A DNA stretch of 64,000 nucleotides from Bradyrhizobium betae. GTDB taxonomy: Bacteria > Pseudomonadota > Alphaproteobacteria > Rhizobiales > Xanthobacteraceae. Made by a program: the position numbers and the translations under genes. The notes beneath the pieces are model-generated. The model saw only the letters and a list, made by a program, of their open reading frames with translations, made no database searches and was not told the origin of the DNA. The DNA lies in assembly GCF_008932115.1 (NCBI RefSeq), contig NZ_CP044543.1:3850501-3914500 (forward strand), in the 5' to 3' direction. This document shows, in pieces, positions 24,435-33,160 of the stretch (positions are counted from its first letter, which is position 1; each line of letters starts with the position of its first letter).

Positions 24435-24785
24435 ATGGCTTACGAAGGCAGCTGTCACTGTGGGAAGGTAGCATTCCGAGTTAACGAAGACCTTCCAGCG
24501 AATGCGGTCAGGTGTAACTGTTCGCACTGTCGAAGGAAGGGGTTTTTGCTATCCTTTGTGCCATCAGGCAGTCTAATGATCCTTCAGGGAGAAGAGGTGC
24601 TTACGGATTATTTCTTCAATAAACATGCCATTGCTCACCGGTTCTGTTCGACATGTGGTTGTGAGGCGTTTGGTTATGGCAAGGGTCCAGATGGTGCTGA
24701 TATTGCGTTCATTAACCTACGGTGCGTGCCTTCGATCGATCTCGATGCCCTGGTAATTCAAGACGTGGACGGTGCTAATCTTTAG
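24435..24785 (+). CDS. GFA-family zinc protein (CENP-V/GFA domain)
   Basis: A 116-residue single-domain protein with the zinc ligands of the GFA fold: GSCHCGKVAF, VRCNCSHCRRKG and HRFCSTCGCEAFGYG. Some relatives were named glutathione-dependent formaldehyde-activating enzymes, but most, including this one, have no tested reaction. Base composition is clearly lower in G+C than its neighbours, a sign of separate origin. It lies 204 bp after the RibD-like gene with its own leader, between the two 43-bp repeats. Confidence 0.9.
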   Translation: MAYEGSCHCGKVAFRVNEDLPANAVRCNCSHCRRKGFLLSFVPSGSLMILQGEEVLTDYFFNKHAIAHRFCSTCGCEAFGYGKGPDGADIAFINLRCVPSIDLDALVIQDVDGANL

Positions 24786-24862
24786 ATATGCCTGATCGCA
24801 CCGTCCCATGGATGAGTCGAATGCTGAGAGCTCTTGCTACGCGGGCCGTTCCACATATTATT

Positions 24863-24905
24863 GGTTGATGGCGTCAATCGATCGGTCGGACCAAGGATCA
24901 GCGCA
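24863..24905. repeat. 43-bp imperfect direct repeat, right copy
   Basis: Partner of 22507-22549, same orientation. On the minus strand both copies encode a similar peptide (ALILGP....LTPST), so the repeat may be a remnant of a coding sequence. The rest of 24786-25029 shows no gene. Confidence 0.7.
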
Positions 24906-25029
24906 GCAAAGCGGGAGATGGTGGCCGGCGATGGGTGGTTCGATGGTTGTTCTGGATACGGGCCGGACTTCGCCCTTGTCATGAGCCCGCAGGAGAATGC
25001 AACAGTGCGCGGCCTGAAACGGAGCGGTC

Positions 25030-25488
25030 CTACGGCACCGAATTGAGACGCTCGGCCAGACGATCCAGGCCGCCGCGAATCATGCTCGCATACGGGGTGT
25101 CGGGCAGATCTGCGGTGGCGGCCATTCCTGCCGCGAGATGGCGCTGGCAAGCCGCTCTGTCTCCTAGGCGCAAATAATCGTCGCCGAGGTTGAGGTGCAA
25201 CGACGGCATGAAAGCCGCAATAGATAGGCTGTCGTGATGTCCTTTGGCTTCGGCGTCGGTGCAGCGCAGCGCTGCAGCCAGCGCTCGCTGGTCCCATGCC
25301 AGCTCATCCTGCAGGTTGTCCTGCGCATCGGCCATGAAATGCGCCAGTGTGCACTCATGGAGGGGTCTTGGATCGCGCTCAATTTTATCCCAGATATCCA
25401 CGAACGCTTGGCGCGCTTCGGCTCGTGCACCACCTTGTAAGGTCGTGATGGCTGCTTGGATCTCGGTCATGATAGGATCGTCGGACAT
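25030..25488 (-). CDS. Hypothetical protein, TPR-like helical
   Basis: A 152-residue predicted cytoplasmic protein, mostly helical with a repeat-like pattern: EARQAFVDIWDKIERDPRPL, HECTLAHFMADAQDNLQDEL, SLHLNLGDDYLRLGDRAACQ. This resembles tetratricopeptide bundles acting as scaffolds; no specific partner is suggested. ATG 25488 (MSDDPIMTEI) is preferred over a TTG two codons upstream. It lies 45 bp beyond the DUF2493 stop, opposite in position to the GFA gene. Confidence 0.65.
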   Translation of the reverse strand: MSDDPIMTEIQAAITTLQGGARAEARQAFVDIWDKIERDPRPLHECTLAHFMADAQDNLQDELAWDQRALAAALRCTDAEAKGHHDSLSIAAFMPSLHLNLGDDYLRLGDRAACQRHLAAGMAATADLPDTPYASMIRGGLDRLAERLNSVP

Positions 25489-25532
25489 TGGCAAATCCTA
25501 ACAAAAATAGATGGTTTTGCGGAAGTCCGGGG

Positions 25533-26462
25533 CTAACTCGCCCCGGCTCCGAAGTGCCAAACCGGGATGCCGAGCTTCTTCGCCTTGTCGGCGAGGTTGT
25601 CCTGGATGCCCGTGCCGGGAAAACGCATGACCCCGATCGGCAGCACGTCCAGCATCTGATCGTTACGCTTGAAGGGCGCGGCCTTGGCGTGCCTGGTCCA
25701 GTCGGGCTTGAACGCCACCTGCGGCACCTTGCGATGGTCCGCCCAACGGGATGCGATGCGTTCGGCGCCCTTGGGCGAACCGCCGTGCAACAGCACCATG
25801 TCGGGGTGCTTGGCGTGGACCTGATCGAGCTTGGCCCAGATCAGACGGTGATCGTTGAAGTCCAGTCCGCCGGTGAAGGCGATCTTCGGGCCAGCCGGCA
25901 GCATGACCTGCGTCTCGGCCCGCTTCTTCGCCGCGAGGAAGTCACGGCTGTCGATCATCGCCGAGGTCAGGTGGCGGTGGTTGACCATCGATCCGCTGCG
26001 GGGTCTCCACGATGAGCGAGTTTGGCGCTCGAACTGCTCGGCGGCCTCGTCGCGCATCAGTTCGAAGGCGTCGCGCCGCTCGATCAGCGTCTGCCCTTCG
26101 GCAATGAGGCGTTCCAACTCGACCGACTTCACCTCGCTGCCGTCCTGCTCGCGCTGCGAGCGGCGCTGCGCCTGCTCGTTGTCGTCCAGTTCGCGCTCGA
26201 TCCGCTGGGTGGCGCGGTGGAAGAGGTTGACCGTCGACCAGAGGAGGTCGTCGAGGTCCGGCTCGAGGCGGGTGTCTTCGAGCGTCGAGATCAGGGCGTC
26301 GAAGATGTCCGCGATGGCGCCTGCCACCTGGTTGCCATCGGGCAGTTCCCTCGGGTCGGGGTCGTCCGCGAAGGGACGGTAGCCATAGAGCTGAAGTTCG
26401 CTGAGGACATGGTCGGTGGGAGATGCGGCGTGGTCCGGTTCGTGGTCGTGATGCTCGCTCAT
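25533..26462 (-). CDS. DUF2493 (SLOG-like) domain protein
   Basis: A 309-residue protein. Residues 1-185 are acidic and coiled coil-rich (IERELDDNEQAQRRSQREQD). Residues 190-309 are DUF2493: PKIAFTGGLDFNDHRLIWAK, DMVLLHGGSPKGAERIASRW and GVMRFPGTGIQDNLADKAKK. The domain is a Rossmann-like nucleotide-binding SLOG relative found on alphaproteobacterial plasmids and ICEs, function unproven. A GGAG ribosome site precedes ATG 26462. It follows the Toprim gene in the standard order. Confidence 0.9.
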   Translation of the reverse strand: MSEHHDHEPDHAASPTDHVLSELQLYGYRPFADDPDPRELPDGNQVAGAIADIFDALISTLEDTRLEPDLDDLLWSTVNLFHRATQRIERELDDNEQAQRRSQREQDGSEVKSVELERLIAEGQTLIERRDAFELMRDEAAEQFERQTRSSWRPRSGSMVNHRHLTSAMIDSRDFLAAKKRAETQVMLPAGPKIAFTGGLDFNDHRLIWAKLDQVHAKHPDMVLLHGGSPKGAERIASRWADHRKVPQVAFKPDWTRHAKAAPFKRNDQMLDVLPIGVMRFPGTGIQDNLADKAKKLGIPVWHFGAGAS

Positions 26463-26777
26463 GGGATGCTCCGTCGGTCGTGACCGCGACCCTCGCGGCC
26501 TTCATGGCGACGAAAGCTGGCGAGCGGACCGGACCTGCACCCGCAGCGAAGCGCAGGGCCGAAGCGTCAGCGGAGGATGGCGGAGGCCGGCTATTTTGTT
26601 TCGCGATGGAAAGCGGCCCAACGGGGCCGCGCCGGAAAATAGTCGGCTGCAGACATTGCCGGTCCGGCCCGGTTGCCGGCCGATCGCCCTCTCGAAGGCC
26701 GGGGCGCGGTCCTCCCCGACACGGGAAAGCATCTGAGCGAGGCGGAGAGCGGATTGCCTGCCACATCCCTTCTCGGC
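26463..26777. other. Non-coding stretch with nested inverted repeats
   Basis: Between the Toprim stop and the DUF2493 start. An outer imperfect inverted repeat GCCGGCTATTTT (26586-26597) and AAAATAGTCGGC (26636-26647) encloses GCGGCCC (26613-26619) and GGGCCGC (26624-26630). It may be a terminator for the Toprim gene or a structured leader of DUF2493. No gene seen. Confidence 0.5.
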
Positions 26778-27836
26778 CTATGCCGCCAACTGCATAAAGC
26801 GCGCGACGTCCTGCGCCGCGATCTGCACCCGCAAGGCTGCCCGAAGGCTATCCTGGCCCAGGATGCGCAAGTCTTCGTTGAAGTCCTCAAGGCTCGGCGA
26901 CAGCACGATCGCCTCGATGCCGACCGCATGCGCGCGTTCGGTCAAGGTCGCCATCGCGCCGTCGCCTGCCGGATCGTCGTCGCGCGCGATGTAGAGCCGG
27001 CGCAGCGTGTCCGGGAAGAGGAGGGCGGCAAGGTGCGCGGCAGAGAGCGCCGCCGCCACGGGCATGGCGGGCAGGACTTGCCTCAAAGAAAGCATGGTCT
27101 CAATGCCTTCGCCGGCCGCCATCACCTGGCCCGCCACGCCGAACCGTACGGCGTGTCCGAGGAGGTCGCCCATCGCCCGCCTCGGCGTGTCGATCGTCGC
27201 CTTGCCGTCTGCGCTCGAATCCATGCCAGGGGGCGCGAGATAGGTGCGGTGCGCCCCGGTGATCCTGCCGTTAAGGTCGGTGACGACCGCGATCATTGCC
27301 GGCCACGTCTGGGTCGGAGAATGCTCGTCGGGGCGATAGTAGCAGCGAGGGTGGAAGCGCAGCGACCCGCTTGCGTGCAAAGCCGTAATGCCGCGTTTGC
27401 GGAGATACGTTTCGGCGAGAGTGCCCGAGATCGGCTGCGACATGGCGACCAGCCGCCGTGCCGCCTCCGGCGATCCGGTCGGAGCGGCTGCCTGGCGCGA
27501 GGACCGCTGATCAGGGTGAGGCTCAGGATGCGGCAGGCTGAGGAAGCGCCGCGCCTCATCGGTGACGTCCTTGAAATCGATGAGGCCACAGCTTTCGCGG
27601 ATCACGTCGAGCAGGTCGCCATGCTCGCCCGTGGCCGCGTCGGTCCATTTGCCGGCCGCGCCCTTGCCGGACTCGGAGCCTTTCAGCCGGACGAACATCG
27701 ATCGGCCGGGCGTGTTGCGTGCGTCGCCGACCAGCCAGTAGCGGCCCTCGCGGCGTCCGGCGGAAAGGTAATGGCGGCAGACCGCTTCCGCCTGACGGCC
27801 GAGACGCTGCGCGAGGTCTGATGCGGTTTTCGGCAT
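26778..27836 (-). CDS. Toprim-domain primase-like protein
   Basis: A 352-residue protein of the plasmid/ICE primase-helicase-like family. The N-terminal region has the CHC2-like context RYWLVGDARNTPGRSMFVRL and KWTDAATGEHGDLLDVIRES, without a clear zinc Cys set. The Toprim domain follows with Glu in MAAGEGIETMLS and the acidic LYIARDDDPAGDGAM. It probably acts in priming or processing element DNA. ATG 27836 follows the parB terminator hairpin by only about 20 bases, so expression may depend on read-through. Confidence 0.88.
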   Translation of the reverse strand: MPKTASDLAQRLGRQAEAVCRHYLSAGRREGRYWLVGDARNTPGRSMFVRLKGSESGKGAAGKWTDAATGEHGDLLDVIRESCGLIDFKDVTDEARRFLSLPHPEPHPDQRSSRQAAAPTGSPEAARRLVAMSQPISGTLAETYLRKRGITALHASGSLRFHPRCYYRPDEHSPTQTWPAMIAVVTDLNGRITGAHRTYLAPPGMDSSADGKATIDTPRRAMGDLLGHAVRFGVAGQVMAAGEGIETMLSLRQVLPAMPVAAALSAAHLAALLFPDTLRRLYIARDDDPAGDGAMATLTERAHAVGIEAIVLSPSLEDFNEDLRILGQDSLRAALRVQIAAQDVARFMQLAA

Positions 27837-27842
27837 AAGGCG

Positions 27843-27879
27843 ACCCCAGAAAAAGAAGGCCCGCCGTCGCCGGCGGGCC
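27843..27879 (-). terminator. Rho-independent terminator after parB
   Basis: GGCCCGCCG and CGGCGGGCC (27858-27879) form a 9-bp stem with loop TCGC. On the minus strand it is followed by CTTCTTTTTCTG. It stands 29 bp after the parB stop and immediately before the Toprim gene, so it may act as an attenuator. Confidence 0.8.
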
Positions 27880-27908
27880 TGAGGTGGAGACGGGTTTGTT
27901 GACGAACG

Positions 27909-30080
27909 TTATTCGGCCGCGACGGCGTGGGGGACGTTGGCCTCGGCTTCCTCATCATCGTCGACGGGATCGAACTCGCCCATAGCCGTTTCGCCGCCGT
28001 CCTCCGCCGTCTCTTCGACGACATCGGTGTCGGCGGTCTCGACCGGGGCCGGCGCCGTGATTGCCGCGTCGCCGGCGTCGGCCGTCTCCGCAGCGACGGT
28101 GCCGATCGCCCGCCCAGGCGTGCGCAGCGGCTCCGGCAGCCAGCCCGAGCCCGCGAGGATCTGCGCGGCGGCCTCCGCCATGTCGCCCTTCTTCATATGC
28201 TCGATGCGGTCACCGGCCCGGTCGCCCTTCGCCTCGCGCACGGCGGCGAGGATGCGCGCCTTGGTGAGCCGGCCGAGGAAACCGTCCACGGTCGGGGTCC
28301 AGCCGGCGCCCGCCATGTCGAGATCGACCGCCTGCGCGAGCCGGTCGGCATGAAGGATCGCCCGCGGCCGGCGATTGTAGGGCTCGATCACGGCGTTGAC
28401 CGACAGCGCGACGCAGTGCGCGAACAGCGCCTGCCGGCTGTCCGCATCGAAGCCGTCGAGCGCGTCCCAGAGCTCTTCCGGCTCCTTCGGGAGGGTGTTG
28501 GCCCAGGCCTGATGCCGCACATCGAGCGCGCGGGCCGACGGCGTATCGGCGAGCCCGGGCGCCTGAGCGGCGAAGCCGGCGCTCTTCAGGTCGAGCTCCA
28601 GGCAGGTGTCGAGCGCGTAGCGGTAGAACACGCGGATGCAGAGCGCGTGCAGCGCCGCCAGGAACGCCACGTCCGGGTTCTCGCCGAGCGCGTGGCGCAG
28701 CGCGATCGTGCGATGCGCGGTGAGTTCCGCCATCAGCCGGTCGGGAATGGGCTTCAGGCCCTCATCCTCCTCCGGCTCCTCGACGGGTCCGACCTGAACG
28801 GCCGTGCCATCGTCGTCGACCTGAGCTGCGACGGTCCGCGTCTCCTCGCCATCGCCGGTCAGTTCGCCGGTGGCGCTGTCCGCCTCCGGCTCGATCGGCA
28901 GCTCGTCCTCCGGCCGGACGAACCCGCGCTCGATCCGCAGACCGCCGCCGGCGTCGATGCTCACGAAGGCGCCGGCGCGCCCGATCTCGTCGACGTCGAA
29001 CCGGACCGGCCGCTGATCGAGGGCCTCCAGCGCGGTCTCGATCTCGCCCAGGCGTGCGTCCACCTCTTCGGGCAGCTCGTCCGCCTCGGCGTATTCGGCC
29101 TCCAGTCCATCGAGCTCGGCCTGGAGCGCGGCACGCGCGGCTTCCTCCTGCTCGGTAATGGGGACCTCCTCGCCGCGCAGCTGACGAAGGCCGAACACAT
29201 GGCCGTAGGGGAACGAAGTCGCGACCTCGGTCCACTTCCAGCCCTCGGCCTCTACCTCGGCCGCTGCTTCCCGGAGCTTCTCCGTCACCATCATGTCGAG
29301 CAGGCTGACATCCTGCAGCCAGCCGCCATCGTCGGCCTGGAACAGGTCGCGCAGGACCGTGCCGCCGGCCTCGACATAGGCGTCGATCCCGACGAACTGC
29401 GCCCGCTTGTCGGAGGCGCGGACGGCGTGCTCGGTCAGCATGCGCCGGATCACGTAGGGCTGCTTGTCGTAGCCTTGCGTCAGTCGTTCGAACACCTGCT
29501 CCTGGCGCTCATGATCGCCCGAGACGGTGAAGGCCATCAGCTGGTCCAGCGTCATGCCGTCCTCGGCATAGACGTCGAGCAGGCGCGGCGACACCGAAGC
29601 GAGCTTCAACCGCTGCTTGACGACCGCGACCGGCACGAAGAACGCCGCCGCGATATCCTCCTCGGACTGGCCCTTCTCGCGCAGCGCCTGGAAGGCCCGG
29701 AACTGGTCGAGCGGGTGCAGCGGCGCGCGCTGGACGTTCTCGGCGAGGCTGTCTTCCTCGGCGATGCCGTCGTCGCGCACGACGCAGGGCACGGGGGCAG
29801 TTTTGGCGAGGCGCTTCTGCTTGACCAAAAGCTCCAGCGCCCGGAACCGCCGACCGCCGGCCGGAATCTCGTAGATGCCAGTCTCGGTCCCGTCCTCGCC
29901 GACGATGGGGCGAACCGACAGGCCCTGCAGCAGGCCGCGCCGGGCGATGTCCTCGGCGAGCTCCTCGATCGAGACGCCGGCCTTGACGCGCCGGACGTTC
30001 GACTGGGAGAGCACGAGCTTGTTGAGGGGGATGTCGCGCGAGGACGACAGGGTAATCTTCTTCGATGCCGCTTGGGCCAT
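27909..30080 (-). CDS. ParB/Spo0J-family nuclease-like partition protein
   Basis: A 723-residue protein. Residues 15-120 are the ParB N-terminal domain: IPLNKLVLSQSNVRRVKAGV, SIEELAEDIARRGLLQGLSV, IPAGGRRFRALELL and SLAENVQRAPLHPLDQFRAF. A ParB HTH follows (DIAAAFFVPVAVVKQRLKLA). The rest is an acidic coiled-coil region and a helical tail with an acidic C-terminus. This long form is typical of alphaproteobacterial plasmids and ICEs and has no adjacent parA. ATG 30080 has GGAG nine bases upstream; 19 further in-frame residues lie upstream. Its leader shares a folded element with the DUF932 gene. Confidence 0.9.
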   Translation of the reverse strand: MAQAASKKITLSSSRDIPLNKLVLSQSNVRRVKAGVSIEELAEDIARRGLLQGLSVRPIVGEDGTETGIYEIPAGGRRFRALELLVKQKRLAKTAPVPCVVRDDGIAEEDSLAENVQRAPLHPLDQFRAFQALREKGQSEEDIAAAFFVPVAVVKQRLKLASVSPRLLDVYAEDGMTLDQLMAFTVSGDHERQEQVFERLTQGYDKQPYVIRRMLTEHAVRASDKRAQFVGIDAYVEAGGTVLRDLFQADDGGWLQDVSLLDMMVTEKLREAAAEVEAEGWKWTEVATSFPYGHVFGLRQLRGEEVPITEQEEAARAALQAELDGLEAEYAEADELPEEVDARLGEIETALEALDQRPVRFDVDEIGRAGAFVSIDAGGGLRIERGFVRPEDELPIEPEADSATGELTGDGEETRTVAAQVDDDGTAVQVGPVEEPEEDEGLKPIPDRLMAELTAHRTIALRHALGENPDVAFLAALHALCIRVFYRYALDTCLELDLKSAGFAAQAPGLADTPSARALDVRHQAWANTLPKEPEELWDALDGFDADSRQALFAHCVALSVNAVIEPYNRRPRAILHADRLAQAVDLDMAGAGWTPTVDGFLGRLTKARILAAVREAKGDRAGDRIEHMKKGDMAEAAAQILAGSGWLPEPLRTPGRAIGTVAAETADAGDAAITAPAPVETADTDVVEETAEDGGETAMGEFDPVDDDEEAEANVPHAVAAE

Positions 30081-30094
30081 GGTCTTCACTCCAC

Positions 30095-30169
30095 GACGGG
30101 CGGCCGGGAGCCTCTCTCTCGGCCTCCTACCCGTCACGAAGCGCAGCGCCGCCCTCTTCCTCTGAAGAG
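30095..30169 (-). promoter_or_regulatory. Two-hairpin leader of parB, shared with DUF932
   Basis: Read on the minus strand, hairpin I has stem CTCTTC/GAAGAG (30169-30154). Hairpin II has stems GACGGG/CCCGTC (30135-30130 with 30100-30095) and GGCCG/CGGCC (30124-30120 with 30106-30102), enclosing a loop with GAGAGAGGCTCC. The same layout and loop sequence precede DUF932, with differences that keep pairing through G-U. This points to a cis-acting RNA or protein-binding site. Confidence 0.6.
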
Positions 30170-30255
30170 AGCGACGCCGCAGAAACGTGGATCAGGAAAA
30201 GCGCAGAGCCGGAGAGCCGCGAACCGGCAAAGCCGATTCCACGGCTCGGCAGGAG

Positions 30256-31452
30256 TCAGGCCGCGCGGTCGAGGAGCTTCTTTGCCCGGGCTTCGAGATC
30301 CAGCCGCGCGTCCTGGTGCGGCTTGTCGCGGGCGACAGCGGTGATGCCCTGGACGAAGTCGAAGACGCTGGTCGGCGCGCGGCCCTCCTCGACGAGCACC
30401 GCCTCGATGATCTTGGCGGTTTCGGCCTTGCCGAATCCACGCTTGCGCAGGAAGTCGGTCCGGTCCTCGTCCGTGCGGGCGACGATCTGCGCCCGGGCGG
30501 CCTTGATGCCATTGATGAAAGGCGCCGGTGAAGAGTTCGCGAAGCGCGTCAGCGCCGGCGCCGCCTCGTGAGCGAAACGGGAAGCGGCATATTTGGAGTG
30601 CCGGATCGTGATCTCCTCGAAGTCTTCGACGCCCCAGAGATTGCGGTTCTGGCAAACGGCGCGGAGATAGAAGCTGGCCATCCCGAGCGTCTTCGCGCCG
30701 ACCTCCGAGTTCCAGCAGTAGAAGCCCCGGAAATAGAGATCAGGCGAGCCGTCGGGCAGGCGCCCGGCTTCGATCGGGTTGAGGTCGTCGACCAGGAAGA
30801 GGAACACGTCTCGGTCGCTGGCGTAGAGCGTCGTCGTGTCCTGGGTGATGTCCACTCGCGGATTGTAGAAGCCGGTCGACCAATCGAGCACGCCTGGCAC
30901 CTTCCAGCGGGTGTCGCCGGTGCCGTTGCCGGCGATGCGCTGCACCGCGGCGACCAGCTCGTGGTCGAAGATGCGGCCATAGTCCGGGCCGGTGACGGCG
31001 CGCAGTTCGACGCGTCCATCGTCGGTCTCGAGAGTCTTGACCTGCTCGGCGCGGTGCGAGGTGAGGCCGTATTGTAGGTTGATGCCCGCCAGCGGCGCCG
31101 GAAGTTGGCGCAGATAGGCGGCCGGCGCGCCGACCAGCGCGGCGAGTTGGCCGAAGCTCCAGTGCGTGGGGGCGACCGGCGCCTCGGAGCCGGGCAGCAC
31201 CAGGTCGAGCCGCTCGGCATTGTCGCGGCTGGCTTCGACGCGAACGGCGGCGCTCTCGACGGTGCGGGTGCGACTGCGCGCGGCCCGCCCTTTCACCGAC
31301 GCCATCAGCTCGGACAGTGATAGGTAGCGTTCGTCGGCCGGTCGGTTGAACCACTCGGACGACACGCGGCCGATTCGCTCACCTCGACTGACATCGACCT
31401 TGTAGCCGCCACGCGCATCGGGGCGGGTATCCAGGACTTCAACTTCGGTCAT
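30256..31452 (-). CDS. DUF932 domain protein
   Basis: A 398-residue protein of the phage/plasmid DUF932 family: SLSELMASVKGRAARS, THWSFGQLAALVGAPAAYLR, GRIFDHELVAAVQRI, FYNPRVDITQDTTTLYASDR, FRGFYCWNSEVGAKTLGMAS and NRNLWGVEDFEEITIRHSKY. The family is common on mobile elements and has no proven role. It is first of the block DUF932-ParB-Toprim-DUF2493, each on the minus strand but with separate leaders. A two-hairpin leader precedes it. Confidence 0.92.
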   Translation of the reverse strand: MTEVEVLDTRPDARGGYKVDVSRGERIGRVSSEWFNRPADERYLSLSELMASVKGRAARSRTRTVESAAVRVEASRDNAERLDLVLPGSEAPVAPTHWSFGQLAALVGAPAAYLRQLPAPLAGINLQYGLTSHRAEQVKTLETDDGRVELRAVTGPDYGRIFDHELVAAVQRIAGNGTGDTRWKVPGVLDWSTGFYNPRVDITQDTTTLYASDRDVFLFLVDDLNPIEAGRLPDGSPDLYFRGFYCWNSEVGAKTLGMASFYLRAVCQNRNLWGVEDFEEITIRHSKYAASRFAHEAAPALTRFANSSPAPFINGIKAARAQIVARTDEDRTDFLRKRGFGKAETAKIIEAVLVEEGRAPTSVFDFVQGITAVARDKPHQDARLDLEARAKKLLDRAA

Positions 31453-31465
31453 GACTCATCTCCAT

Positions 31466-31542
31466 GACGAGCCGGCCGGGAGCCTCTCTCTCGACCCTCA
31501 ACCCGTCACGGCGATAGCCGCTGCCCTCATCCTCTTATGGGC
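31466..31542 (-). promoter_or_regulatory. Two-hairpin leader of DUF932, shared with parB
   Basis: Hairpin II pairs GACGGG (31507-31502) with CTCGTC (31471-31466) and GGTCG (31496-31492) with CGGCC (31478-31474); each stem uses one G-U where parB has G-C. The loop keeps GAGAGAGGCTCC. Hairpin I pairs GCCC (31542-31539) with GGGC (31526-31523) and keeps AGAGG in its loop. The start codon is about 14 bases downstream. Confidence 0.6.
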
Positions 31543-31578
31543 GCCTTGCGGGGCAGGATGCGCGGAAAACGCGGCGCT

Positions 31579-31983
<405 letters not shown>

Positions 31984-32165
31984 ATCTCTCTCCTGACCCG
32001 GCTCCCTTTTGTCCAGTGAACCAAAGTAGGGTTGGACAGCGCCAAAGTCGTGTCTTGCAGGGCGCGTCGCCGTGCCTCGCTCCGACGCGGAGTTTCAGCA
32101 CGGCCTCCGGGGTGCCGCCCGCAGATGGGGTTCGGTGAGAGCACGGGCTGGCCCGGGGAAAGGCT

Positions 32166-32594
32166 TCATCCCTCGCCGCCCTCCACCCAAAAGCCGCTGG
32201 CGAGTGCTTTCCGAAGGCGGGTGCTCACCGTGATCGCGTCCGCCGCAGTCCAGCCGGCGGCGCCCGCCTCCACGAACTCGGCCACACGATGGACACGCGA
32301 AAAAGGGCTGAGGGCTTGCAGGAAGGCGCGAATCTCGGGGTCGATACCCTCGAGCCCCTCCCGCTCGCACGCGGCGAGCGCCTTGCCGAGATCGTGTCGG
32401 ACATCTGCGATGCAGCGCGCATCCGTCCACCCGCGATGGTGAAGGTAGGCCTTCAGCAACAGTTCCAATCCCCAATGGAGATTTTGGAACACATGCTCGT
32501 CGGTGCGGCCCCCGTCAGTCCCGTCGAATCGTTCTGCCGATGCGCAGAAATTTCCGCCCATGCTGCGGAGGTGTTGCACGAGAGTTTCCTGCAT
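32166..32594 (-). CDS. HEPN-like hypothetical protein
   Basis: A 142-residue, mostly helical protein. The stretch FQNLHWGLELLLKAYLHHRG followed by DVRHDLGKALAACEREG resembles HEPN bundles, which occur in toxins and defence RNases. The classic Rx4-6H catalytic motif is not clear. No antitoxin-like partner lies next to it, so a toxin role is not supported. The plus-strand frame through this gene has no family match. Confidence 0.6.
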   Translation of the reverse strand: MQETLVQHLRSMGGNFCASAERFDGTDGGRTDEHVFQNLHWGLELLLKAYLHHRGWTDARCIADVRHDLGKALAACEREGLEGIDPEIRAFLQALSPFSRVHRVAEFVEAGAAGWTAADAITVSTRLRKALASGFWVEGGEG

Positions 32595-32743
32595 CTGCCT
32601 GCCCCACCCTGATCACTCCTACCGGTCACGCGCTCCGTCGGCCAGTCCGTCCTTTTTGTGCGCCGAGGCGCGCTACGGCGCCCGGCTCGTGCCGCTCCAG
32701 GAACCTGGGACCAGCTTGGGCATTGTGTCGGAAAGGGGGTGAG

Positions 32744-33160
32744 ATGATCGAGCCTGCATCCGACTCGGAAGAAGAACGCACGTCGATACTCGTCGTTGAA
32801 GACGAGATTTTGGTAAGGTATGTCATATGCGACTACCTGAGAGACTGTGGCTTCCATGTCATCGAGGCTGGTACAGCCGACGAAGCTCTGGAATACCTGC
32901 GGTCACATAACGATGTAGGGCTGGTCTTCTCGGATGTGCGCATGCCAGGGTCGCTGGATGGCATAGGCCTTTCCCAGCAGGTGCGGCTTCTCTACCCGCA
33001 TATCCCGGTGATCCTGACGTCTGGGCATCTGCTGCCGGGCGAGATCGACGGAACGCCGCTGATGACGAAGCCCTATGTACTTGGCGACGTGGCTCAGAAA
33101 ATCCGTGCCATTCTGGACGACGCGGGGGGCGGTTTCACGTCGAACAGTGAAGCGGTATGA
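32744..33160 (+). CDS. Single-domain response regulator 1
   Basis: A 138-residue receiver-only protein: TSILVVEDEILVRYVICDYL, phospho-Asp D64 in LVFSDVRMPGS, IPVILTSGH and LMTKPYVLGDV with the conserved Lys. There is no output domain. ATG 32744 is preceded by AAGGGGGTGAG. It overlaps the next receiver gene by ATGA. No histidine kinase is adjacent; the decayed PAS gene at 34069 may be what is left of one. Confidence 0.9.
   Translation: MIEPASDSEEERTSILVVEDEILVRYVICDYLRDCGFHVIEAGTADEALEYLRSHNDVGLVFSDVRMPGSLDGIGLSQQVRLLYPHIPVILTSGHLLPGEIDGTPLMTKPYVLGDVAQKIRAILDDAGGGFTSNSEAV

Noticed and set aside
24834..25046. 70-residue plus-strand frame after the GFA gene
   Set aside because: No ribosome site or family match; its only notable content is the 43-bp repeat.
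26673..27821. 382-residue plus-strand open frame
   Set aside because: Antisense of the Toprim gene; no motifs.
27927..30344. 805-residue plus-strand open frame
   Set aside because: It is the antisense shadow of parB; it has no domain, and the minus strand has clear ParB motifs, ribosome site and terminator.
30187..30531. Plus-strand small frames around the DUF932 end
   Set aside because: Antisense of DUF932, shadow composition.
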